A stretch of DNA of 5,242 nucleotides. Source: a bacterium (GTDB taxonomy: Bacteria > UBA10199 > 2-02-FULL-44-16 > JAAZCA01). The position numbers were made by a program, and so were the translations under genes. Within the stretch, counting starts at the first letter, position 1. Every line of letters starts with the position of its first letter. The notes beneath the pieces are model-generated. The model had not been told where the DNA came from and searched no databases. It saw only the letters and a list, made by a program, of their open reading frames with translations. The stretch lies in assembly GCA_041648665.1 (NCBI GenBank), contig JBAZOP010000142.1, forward strand, positions 1 through 5,242, written 5' to 3'. Positions 1 through 4,790 of the stretch are shown here, piece after piece.

Positions 1-41
1 TTTCGCTTCTGCCTTCCGGTGGGCTCCTTGCTATCTCTCAT
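1..41 (-). CDS. Start of a gene coupled to the transposase, probably an AAA+ transposition ATPase (truncated by window edge)
   Basis: On the minus strand an ATG at 41-39 overlaps the transposase stop TGA (40-38) as ATGA, a classic translational-coupling junction. The frame stays open to the window edge and reads MRDSKEPTGRQKR, a charged N-terminus with no diagnostic motif. The identity rests only on context. Genes directly following TniA-, MuA- or IstA-type transposases usually encode an AAA+ ATPase (TniB, MuB, IstB, or the ExeA-like proteins beside IS481-like transposases) that selects target DNA and activates the transposase. The overlap would keep the two products in a fixed ratio. No Walker motif is visible because only 13 codons are present. 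Confidence 0.5.
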   Translation of the reverse strand, partial: MRDSKEPTGRQKR

Positions 42-1645
42 GGTCGAGCTCCGCGCAGGCGAACGAGCAGGGTCTCGAGCAGCACGCTCGGGTGCTGATC
101 AGGGCGAGCGCCGTGGGCGAACATGTCCTCGAGGGTGGCGGCCACGGCCGCGGGGTCGAAGGGGCCGAAGCGACCGAGGAAGGAGCGCACGACCGCCTCG
201 TCGAAGACGGCGGGGTCGAGGCGTTTCTGGAGCAGCGCGGTGACCTCGCTATCGCAGCGCAGACGGCGAGCCACAGCGCTCTCGGCGATCTGGCGGGGCG
301 AGGGCTCGACAAAGGACTCCTTCTGGCGGCGCTCGACCAGGTGCGAGAGCCAGTCGACGGTCGGCGCGGCCGGCGCCGCGCTGACGCAGGGCTCAGCTTG
401 CTTGGGCTTGGGGCGGCGGTGGGTCTCGACGAGGAAGGGGCGCACGCGCTCGACGAACTTGCCCTCGAGCCAGACCTCGATCTCGGCGAGCGTCTCGGGG
501 TCGAAACGCACCTCGATGCGGCGGCGGCCGAGGGTGGTCTGGTAGCGCTCGCCGAGAAGAGAGAAGACACCGGATTTGTCGGGGCGGCGGTCCTCGCGCC
601 AGAGGAAGGCGTCGCGGAGCTTGTCGTCGTCGGCGAAGCGGATGCGCTCGAGAGCCTTGCGCCAGCGGTCGAGGGGCTGCTCGCCGGTCTCGCCATGCGG
701 CCTGCGGTTATATTCCACGTCGGACCAGGCGACGAAGGCCTCATTGAGCGCGTCCAGGGTCCTGATGCGCGGGCTGGACTTGAGCTCGGCCAGAAAGGCG
801 CTGCGGATGAGCCGATTGAGCGCCTCGATCTTGCCGTGGCCCATCGGCCGCTTGCGGCGGGTGAAGATGGGACGGTGCATCCCGAGGGTGGCGACGATGT
901 GCCGCATGTGCTTGGAGCGGTAGACCTTGCCGTTGTCGTAGTAGACGCGCCTGGGAGTGCCCCAGCGCTGGAGCGCCCGACGAAAGACCAGCTCGAGGGC
1001 GGGCAGCTCGCCGCGGAAGCTGAAGCGGCCGTGCAGGAGCAGGCGGCTGTGGTCGTCGAGGAAGGCATAGAGCCAGGCGCGGCGTGACTTGCCCGGTCGC
1101 GCAGGGTCGGGCAGCCAGGGTCCGGCGAGCAGGTCGCTCTGCCAGAGGTCATTGGGCGCGGCCGCCTCGAAGCGGTCGAGGTCCTCGGCGTCGGGGGTAC
1201 GCGCCTTGGTCTGCGACAGACCCAGCGCCCGCAGCGTGCGGTGCAGGGTCGAGCGGCGGACGTGACCGGGCTCGACGAGCTTGGTTTCCTCGGCGATGTG
1301 GATGAGCCGGTCGAGCGAGCGCTCGGGCACGTCGCGCTTGAGCTGGGCGACGAGCTCGACCTGCTCGGGCGTGAGCGCGGTGGCGCCGCGGCGCGAACGG
1401 ACCTGGTCCTCGAGGCCGGCAAGCCCGCCCTCGCGATAGCGGCGTGCCCAGCTGCGAATCGTCTCGGCGGCGACGGTGAGCGGCTGTCCTTGAGGGTCGA
1501 GCCAGGTGCGCGAGGCGAGCTTCTCGAGCAGCGGCCGCTTCTGGCCGCGCCCGGGCTCGAGCGCGAGGTAGGCGCTGATGATCTGATAGCGGCAGAGCGC
1601 CATCGCCCGTCTGGGGTCGTCTTCGTCGTCGTAGTGGTCGGCCAT
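38..1645 (-). CDS. DDE transposase, TniA/Mu/IS481-like with rve core
   Basis: Catalyses cut and strand transfer of the region A transposon. Residues are numbered from a GTG at 1657 (539 aa). They show an N-terminal helix-turn-helix region at about 62-145 (TIRSWARRYREGG...), then an RNase H-fold integrase core with LWQSD (D175), the DDHSR motif (201-205), YYDNG (D241) and GHGKIEALNR (E278). The D241-E278 gap is close to the usual D35E. A Mu-type C-terminal beta-barrel follows at about 362-405 (GVFSLLGERY...RIEVRFDPETL), then a tail of about 105 residues that could contact the ATPase partner (inference). The start is placed at the ATG at 1645 (535 aa), because GGAGG at 1661-1657 lies 11 nt upstream of it but overlaps the GTG at 1657. 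All catalytic residues are intact, so the protein is probably active. The stop overlaps the next gene's ATG. Confidence 0.9.
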   Translation of the reverse strand: MADHYDDEDDPRRAMALCRYQIISAYLALEPGRGQKRPLLEKLASRTWLDPQGQPLTVAAETIRSWARRYREGGLAGLEDQVRSRRGATALTPEQVELVAQLKRDVPERSLDRLIHIAEETKLVEPGHVRRSTLHRTLRALGLSQTKARTPDAEDLDRFEAAAPNDLWQSDLLAGPWLPDPARPGKSRRAWLYAFLDDHSRLLLHGRFSFRGELPALELVFRRALQRWGTPRRVYYDNGKVYRSKHMRHIVATLGMHRPIFTRRKRPMGHGKIEALNRLIRSAFLAELKSSPRIRTLDALNEAFVAWSDVEYNRRPHGETGEQPLDRWRKALERIRFADDDKLRDAFLWREDRRPDKSGVFSLLGERYQTTLGRRRIEVRFDPETLAEIEVWLEGKFVERVRPFLVETHRRPKPKQAEPCVSAAPAAPTVDWLSHLVERRQKESFVEPSPRQIAESAVARRLRCDSEVTALLQKRLDPAVFDEAVVRSFLGRFGPFDPAAVAATLEDMFAHGARPDQHPSVLLETLLVRLRGARP

Positions 1646-1791
1646 GGCATCTTTCACCTCCGTGCTGTCCAGCCTGCTCCAGGGACACCACGAGGCCGAC
1701 GACCTCTTCTGTGGGAACGGATGGGGTCAAGGACTGGCAGCGCGGCGTGCAGTCGGCTACCTTCGTCTCCCAGGAGGCGGGAGCCGCAGAG
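1646..1791. other. Spacer between unknown gene and transposase
   Basis: This is a 146-bp gap inside the gene cluster. It holds a small perfect dyad, CTCCC (1767-1771) and GGGAG (1779-1783), just after the stop of the upstream gene, with no T-run, so it is a poor terminator. A TTGACC box occurs on the minus strand with no convincing -10 box at the right distance. Apart from the transposase Shine-Dalgarno, nothing else is clear. Confidence 0.4.
1657..1661 (-). promoter_or_regulatory. Shine-Dalgarno GGAGG of the DDE transposase
   Basis: The minus strand reads GGAGGTGAAAGATGCCATGG. The GGAGG shares its last base with an in-frame GTG, so it cannot serve that codon. Its 11-nt distance from ATG 1645 is slightly long but workable. 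This decides in favour of the shorter 535-residue protein. An out-of-frame ATG at 1650 also lies between them. Confidence 0.55.
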
Positions 1792-2478
1792 TCAGATCGG
1801 GAATGACCTCTCGGTGGCGCTCATCCTCCCGCGAGCCTCGGCCAGGAGCAGTGCAGCAGGAGTCGATAGCGCGATAGCACCGCCGAACAGCCACGCGAGG
1901 GCCTGCCAGAGCCGGCAAATCTCCAGGGGCCGTCGCCAGCGTCGGCGGCGAAGACTGTCAGGCGGATCGAGCCCGCTCGGGAACAGATGCTCGACAGGCC
2001 GAGGCTCGCATCTCTCGATCACCGCAACGCGGATGTAGTGCAGCACCTCGTCAGCGCGCGCGACGGCGCGGTCGAGCCAGCGCTGGACGGTGCGAAAACT
2101 GCCATGGGTCACCAGCTCGGGGACGGCCTCGTGCCCGCCGAGCAGGCTGCCGCCGTCGAGCCACGCCCAGAGCTTGAGCAGGACGACCAGCGTGCACGAC
2201 CACACCTGCGCGGCGTCGTCCGGCGGCCGGCTGTGGACGGTGCGCCTGGCCCTCGGGTCGCGCCAGCGCTGCTTCCAGAGCCGGCGCCGGATCAGCTGCC
2301 CCGCCTCGAGCATCCACAACCATCGAGGGAAGTGGCCGTGACGATGCCAGCCGGTGCCGGGGCGCTCGCCGTCGTAGCACAGGTCGCCGTCCGGCAGGCG
2401 TGAGTACACCCCGCCAGCAACGAACAGGCTGCTCGCCACCACGCCGACAAGCTGCTCGTCGGTGAACGTCCCAGGCAC
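1792..2478 (-). CDS. Unrecognised Trp-rich protein, first gene of the transposon
   Basis: The 228-residue frame starts at GTG 2478, the first possible start after an in-frame TGA, with a weak purine-rich GGGAGA close upstream. I do not recognise a family. Visible features are Trp/Arg-rich segments (FPRWLWMLEAG at 50-60; LWKQRWRDPRARR at 67-79), a hydrophobic stretch with LVVLLKLWAWL (97-107), a helix-turn-helix-like segment (GSFRTVQRWLDRAVARADEV, 126-145), RPVEHLFPSGL (160-170) and a hydrophobic C-terminus (LWQALAWLFGGAIALSTPAALLLAEARG, split around 190-217). Third positions are GC-rich, as in a real gene. It lies 146 bp upstream of the transposase on the same strand, so a transposition accessory or DNA-binding role is inferred. 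There is no signal peptide, and the hydrophobic stretches are interrupted by charges, so a membrane protein is unlikely. Confidence 0.65.
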   Translation of the reverse strand: MPGTFTDEQLVGVVASSLFVAGGVYSRLPDGDLCYDGERPGTGWHRHGHFPRWLWMLEAGQLIRRRLWKQRWRDPRARRTVHSRPPDDAAQVWSCTLVVLLKLWAWLDGGSLLGGHEAVPELVTHGSFRTVQRWLDRAVARADEVLHYIRVAVIERCEPRPVEHLFPSGLDPPDSLRRRRWRRPLEICRLWQALAWLFGGAIALSTPAALLLAEARGRMSATERSFPI

Positions 2479-2518
2479 GTCTCCCGGTATCGATCACCGG
2501 GACGCGGGACGCGAATTT

Positions 2519-2673
2519 GGGATGTCAGCCTCTTCAGGCGGGAGTGTTAGCCGGGATCAGACACCTGGCTGCCGCGCTGCCCGCTATGTCACCAGCCCCA
2601 CTCTCTGCCGACGCCTCATCCGCCGGCGAGCTGGCATGCACTCCGATCGCGCAGGGCGACATCTCGTTTGACA
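2519..2673 (-). repeat. Candidate transposon end with iterated transposase-binding motifs
   Basis: In the gene-free stretch between the unknown gene and the IS630, the plus strand carries GGGATGTCAGCC (2519-2530) and GGGAGTGTTAGCC (2540-2552), 21 bp apart. A third ATGTC occurs in CTATGTCACCAGCC (2584-2597). An oppositely oriented GATGTC lies within TGTCAAACGAGATGTC (minus strand, 2673-2658). Mu, Tn7 and Tn402-like elements have several spaced transposase sites at each end and 5'-TGT termini, which this resembles. The motifs are short and imperfect, and the partner end is not in the window for comparison. Confidence 0.35.
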
Positions 2674-2681
2674 CAGTAGTG

Positions 2682-4232
2682 CTAGTAGCTCCGCACAGTG
2701 GTTTTGACCGGTTCGGCCTTCGCCTTGCTCCTCCCGCCGGGTCGCTTCTTCAGGATGGTGGGCCTGGCCTTGAACCGGGCGAGTGGACCTCTGGGGGTGC
2801 GCTTGCGCGGCTTCTTCACGATCGTCCTTGCAGCGGGAGCTAGCTCGAACGGCTGATTCGCGGCCGTCGTTTGGATAGACTCCGCCGCCGGAGACGTGGC
2901 GGAGGGCTCGACGACCGGGGTCGCGATGATCGGCCCTGCGGCGATCGGCTCCACGGCGGGGCTCCCGGAGATCGGGTCCGCCGCCGCCGGACTCTGGGTG
3001 GCCGACTCCAGCACCGGGCTCACGGCCATCGGTTCAACGGCCGGGCTCGCGATGTTCGACGCGGCCGGACTCGGGGCGCTTGTTTCGGCCGCTTCGACTG
3101 CGGAAGCGATCGGGCCGGGCAAGGCCGCTTTGGGGTAGGCGCGCCCCATCTTCTCGCGAGCCTTCTCCGTCGTGAAGGTCCACTCGATCGTGGCCTTCGC
3201 CTCATTTCGCTGGGTCTCCCACGCAGCAACTTCGGCCCGCAGCAGACCGACATCCTCGATCCGGCGGTCAAGGCACTGACCGCGGAGCACGCCGATCTCG
3301 ATCTCCGCCATGTTGAGCCAGCTGCCGTGCTTCGGCACGAAGTGGAACTCGAGCCGGCGCAAGATCCGATGCGCCTCTTCGGGCTCGAACGCCTCGTACA
3401 GCGCGCCCGGTGTGTGAGTCGAAAGGTTGTCCATGACCACTCGGATGAGCTCCGCGGCGGGGTAGTGCACGTCTACGAGCTCCCGCATGCACTCCGCGAA
3501 GTCGAGTGCCCTCCGACGGTCCGTGATCTTCACGTGGCGCCATCGGCGATGCGGATCGATCATGATGAACAGGTTCACGGTGCCGTTTCGTTGGTACTCG
3601 GAGTCGTAGCGCTGGAGCTGACCCGGCTTGGCCGGGATCGGTTCGCGCACCTCGCCGATGAGCTGCGTCGGGCTCTCATCGAAGCAGACCAAGGGCCGCA
3701 GAGGATCGGGGGCTTCCGCGTAGAGATCGAGCACGTGCTCCATCCGGGCCACGTACTCGCCGTTGATCTCCGGGACACACCACATCTCCTGGCGCCAGGG
3801 CTTCAGCTTGCTCTCGCCCAAGCGCCGACGCACGGTTTCACGCGATAGTTCCTCGTGGTCGGTGAGCGCGATCATTACCCCGGCGAGAAGGCTCAGCGTC
3901 CAGCGCGCGCGACCGGCCGGTGGCGCAGAGCACGTGGTCGCCACGAGGAGCGCTTCCTCTTTGCCTGAGAGCTTGCGCTTCGCGCCGGGCCGCTTGTCCT
4001 CGGTGAGCGCGCGTTCCAGGTTGCCCTCGACGAAGCGCCGCTTCGTGCGGAAGACAGTCGAGGTTCCCACAGACACGCTCGCCGCGATCGCCTCGTCGCT
4101 TTCCCCGGCATCCGCTGCGAGGAGAATCTGCGCCCGCTTCAGCTTTCGAGCTGACCTCTTGCCCTTCGCCAGCAGCCCCTTCAGCTCCGCCCGCTCGTCA
4201 TCGTTCAGCTTCACGCGGTAGTGTACGTTCAT
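2682..4232 (-). CDS. IS630-family transposase with an unusual repeat-rich, basic C-terminal extension
   Basis: A 516-residue DDE transposase of the IS630/Tc1/mariner superfamily. Residues about 1-150 hold two helix-turn-helix regions that bind the inverted repeats. The catalytic motifs are VCFDE (D185), VVMDNLSTH (D268) and HGSWLNMAEIE (E310). The core ends near GRAYP (367), where family members normally stop. A further 149 residues follow: a Pro/Ala/Ser/Val repeat (about 385-452, with SPAVEP units) and a tail with 17 Lys/Arg in the last 46 residues. ATG 4232 (MNVHYRVKLNDDERAEL) is chosen because family members begin here. An in-frame ATG at 4301 would add 23 residues. No Shine-Dalgarno precedes 4232. 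The stop TAG (2684-2682) lies outside the element, formed from the TA duplication plus a flanking base. Catalytic residues are intact. Confidence 0.93.
   Translation of the reverse strand: MNVHYRVKLNDDERAELKGLLAKGKRSARKLKRAQILLAADAGESDEAIAASVSVGTSTVFRTKRRFVEGNLERALTEDKRPGAKRKLSGKEEALLVATTCSAPPAGRARWTLSLLAGVMIALTDHEELSRETVRRRLGESKLKPWRQEMWCVPEINGEYVARMEHVLDLYAEAPDPLRPLVCFDESPTQLIGEVREPIPAKPGQLQRYDSEYQRNGTVNLFIMIDPHRRWRHVKITDRRRALDFAECMRELVDVHYPAAELIRVVMDNLSTHTPGALYEAFEPEEAHRILRRLEFHFVPKHGSWLNMAEIEIGVLRGQCLDRRIEDVGLLRAEVAAWETQRNEAKATIEWTFTTEKAREKMGRAYPKAALPGPIASAVEAAETSAPSPAASNIASPAVEPMAVSPVLESATQSPAAADPISGSPAVEPIAAGPIIATPVVEPSATSPAAESIQTTAANQPFELAPAARTIVKKPRKRTPRGPLARFKARPTILKKRPGGRSKAKAEPVKTTVRSY
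2683..2684. other. TA target-site duplication, left copy
   Basis: The sequence gCTAGt here and gCTAGc at the other end place the element between two TA copies. The outer bases rebuild the target CTAG. IS630-family elements duplicate TA, and CTAG is the known preference of IS630 itself. Confidence 0.8.
2685..2713. repeat. IS630 left terminal inverted repeat
   Basis: It pairs with 4505-4533. The first 16 bp are near-perfect, then a divergent 4-bp block, then TGAYCGGTT is shared. It is also coding: it specifies the last residues of the transposase (about EPVKTTVRSY). Confidence 0.88.
2877..3080 (-). repeat. Degenerate repeat encoding the Pro/Ala/Ser linker of the IS630 transposase
   Basis: Imperfect units of about 27-30 bp, built around GATCGGSTCCACGGCSGGGCTC on the plus strand, recur here. 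They translate on the minus strand to units such as SPAVEPMAV, SPVLESATQ, SPAAADPISG, SPAVEPIAAG and TPVVEPSAT. The period is close to a multiple of three, so the frame is kept. The composition suggests an extended, disordered linker between the catalytic core and the basic tail. Confidence 0.7.
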
Positions 4233-4233
4233 G
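4219..4233 (+). promoter_or_regulatory. Possible -10 box for a leaderless regulator transcript
   Basis: TAGTGT (4219-4224) fits TANNNT and sits 6 nt before the ATG, the spacing expected of a leaderless mRNA. A TCGTCA at 4195-4200 could be a weak -35 box with an 18-bp spacer. Together with the missing Shine-Dalgarno this is suggestive only. The promoter would lie inside the transposase coding region. Confidence 0.3.
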
Positions 4234-4494
4234 GCCGAAGAAGATCGTAGACCCGGGCAGTTGTCGATCACAAACACCCAGGGCCAGTACCTGGCCTTCA
4301 TCTACGCCTACTCGCGGGTGATGGGGTGCTCACCCGCTGAGGCCGACATCCAGCGGTACTTCGCGGTGAGCCCACCCACGGTCCACCAGATGGTCCTGAC
4401 CCTCGAACGAGACGGCTGGATTCGCCGCACCCCCCGCGCCGCGAGGAGCATCGAACTCCTCGTCGATCCCGAGTTCCTCCCGGTCCTCCGTTGA
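4231..4494 (+). CDS. LexA-type winged-helix DNA-binding protein, divergent passenger gene of the IS630
   Basis: An 87-residue protein matching the LexA repressor N-terminal domain in layout: helix 1 at about 14-30 (NTQGQYLAFIYAYSRVMG), SPAEADIQRYFAVS (34-47), recognition helix PPTVHQMVLTLERDGWI (48-64) and a wing with RRTPRAARSIELLV (65-78). Compare LexA's pattern of PPTRAEIAQRLG, a recognition helix, then SRGIRLL. The LexA autoprotease domain is absent and the protein ends soon after the wing, so it is not an SOS repressor. It lies wholly inside the IS630, ending 10 bp before the right repeat. Its ATG (4231-4233) overlaps the transposase ATG (4232-4230) on the other strand. Likely role: repressor of the transposase or autoregulator (inference). 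No Shine-Dalgarno is visible, so translation may be leaderless. Confidence 0.82.
   Translation: MAEEDRRPGQLSITNTQGQYLAFIYAYSRVMGCSPAEADIQRYFAVSPPTVHQMVLTLERDGWIRRTPRAARSIELLVDPEFLPVLR
4244..4273 (-). promoter_or_regulatory. Possible transposase promoter inside the regulator gene
   Basis: On the minus strand, TTGTGA (4273-4268) and TACGAT (4249-4244), separated by 18 bp, each match four of six consensus bases. Transcription would start about 5 nt before ATG 4232, giving an almost leaderless mRNA, in keeping with the lack of a Shine-Dalgarno. This prediction favours ATG 4232 over ATG 4301 as the start. Confidence 0.35.
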
Positions 4495-4504
4495 TCCGCG
4501 AGTC

Positions 4505-4533
4505 AACCGATCATCTTCACTGTGCGGAGCTGC
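4505..4533. repeat. IS630 right terminal inverted repeat
   Basis: Its reverse complement begins GCAGCTCCGCACAGTG and matches the left repeat at 23 of 29 positions. Unlike the left repeat it is non-coding, lying between the regulator stop and the element edge. Confidence 0.88.
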
Positions 4534-4535
4534 TA
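4534..4535. other. TA target-site duplication, right copy
   Basis: The TA here is followed by G. With the C before the left TA it rebuilds the target CTAG. Confidence 0.8.
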
Positions 4536-4606
4536 GCCCCACCACATGCAGTCGCTTCCACTCCTTCTCCCTCATCTTCTCCATGCCTCCACAGTTCTCG
4601 CGGAGG

Positions 4607-4647
4607 CGGAAGTTACTCCTGAACTGCTAGTCGGAAGTTTCTGCTGA
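4607..4647. repeat. 16-bp imperfect direct repeat, 25-bp period
   Basis: CGGAAGTTACTCCTGA (4607-4622) and CGGAAGTTTCTGCTGA (4632-4647) match at 14 of 16 positions. Closely spaced repeats like this can be protein-binding sites, for example at the end of a mobile element, but no matching partner is present in the window. Confidence 0.6.
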
Positions 4648-4658
4648 CCTACAACACC

Positions 4659-4759
4659 CGGTGGGTCGCTCGATGACAGGGACGGCAGCACGGTGGGTCG
4701 CTCGATGACGGGGACGGCAGCACGGTGGGTCGGGTCGCTCGATGACGGGGACGGCAGCA
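4659..4759. repeat. Minisatellite, three copies of a 32-bp unit
   Basis: The units lie at 4659-4690, 4691-4722 and 4723-4759, each starting CGGTGGGTCG and ending GACGGCAGCA. Copies 1 and 2 differ at one base. Copy 3 is 37 bp because GGGTC is doubled, a sign of replication slippage. A 32-bp unit does not preserve a reading frame, so the array is non-coding. It lies 31 bp past the stop codon of the beta-helix gene, in its 3' flank. Confidence 0.9.
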
Positions 4760-4790
4760 CGCAAGAAGCTGCTCGAGCGCCAGCGGTGAG

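Larger units (their letters stand above)
1..2673 (-). mobile_element. Partial TniA/IS481-like multi-gene transposon
   Basis: Three co-directional minus-strand genes form one unit: an unknown protein, a DDE transposase, and a third gene whose start overlaps the transposase stop. A DDE transposase coupled to a downstream gene is the layout of Tn5053/Tn402 (tniA-tniB), Mu (A-B) and similar elements, in which the partner is an AAA+ ATPase. The proposed outer end, TGTCAAACGAGATGTC read on the minus strand at 2673-2658, begins with TGT as many elements of this class do. The opposite end and any target duplication lie beyond position 1, so the boundary at 2673 is inferred. The order and coupling of the genes are seen directly. 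Confidence 0.5.
2685..4533 (-). mobile_element. Complete IS630-family insertion sequence (1849 bp) with a passenger regulator
   Basis: The ends are 29-bp inverted repeats matching at 23 of 29 positions. The outer 16 bp (GTAGCTCCGCACAGTG and GCAGCTCCGCACAGTG) differ at one base. Both are flanked by TA inside CTAG. Removing the element and one TA restores a continuous site reading gtgctagcccc. It contains the IS630 transposase on the minus strand and a LexA-like winged-helix gene on the plus strand. IS630 members are usually about 1 to 1.4 kb, so this one is long. The excess comes from the transposase C-terminal extension and the second gene. It sits 11 bp outside the proposed end of the neighbouring transposon. 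Confidence 0.9.
4538..4790. other. Non-coding region between the IS630 and the beta-helix gene
   Basis: This 253-bp stretch has no credible gene. The short frames across it shift within the 32-bp repeats. It holds a pyrimidine-rich segment (about 4551-4580), the 16-bp direct repeat and the minisatellite listed separately. Next to the beta-helix stop there is a palindrome GCTCGAGC, but no stem-and-T-run terminator is evident. Confidence 0.6.

Noticed and set aside
92..1087. 331-codon plus-strand frame opposite the transposase
   Set aside because: An antisense shadow typical of GC-rich genes, with Ala/Gly/Glu/Leu-biased translation and no motifs.
31..1650. A second 539-codon minus-strand frame overlapping the transposase, starting at an ATG at 1650
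   Set aside because: It is a shadow of the same length with Ser/Pro/Arg-rich low-complexity translation. The other frame has the full DDE motif set.
1767..1783. Hairpin after the unknown gene as a terminator
   Set aside because: The stem is only 5 bp and no T-run follows.
1241..2038. 265-codon plus-strand frame spanning the transposase and unknown-gene boundary
   Set aside because: It overlaps two better-supported minus-strand genes and has no recognisable domain.
2871..3848. 325-codon plus-strand frame opposite the IS630 transposase
   Set aside because: An Arg/Gly/His-rich antisense shadow of a well-supported transposase gene.
4231..4494. LexA SOS repressor
   Set aside because: The protein ends after the winged-helix domain and lacks the Ala-Gly cleavage site and the Ser-Lys protease domain.
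4659..4759. CRISPR array
   Set aside because: The units are directly abutting with no unique spacers, so this is a tandem repeat.
4572..4760. 62-codon minus-strand frame reading PSPSSSDP repeats
   Set aside because: It is produced by the 32-bp minisatellite, whose unit is not a multiple of three, so successive copies fall in different frames.
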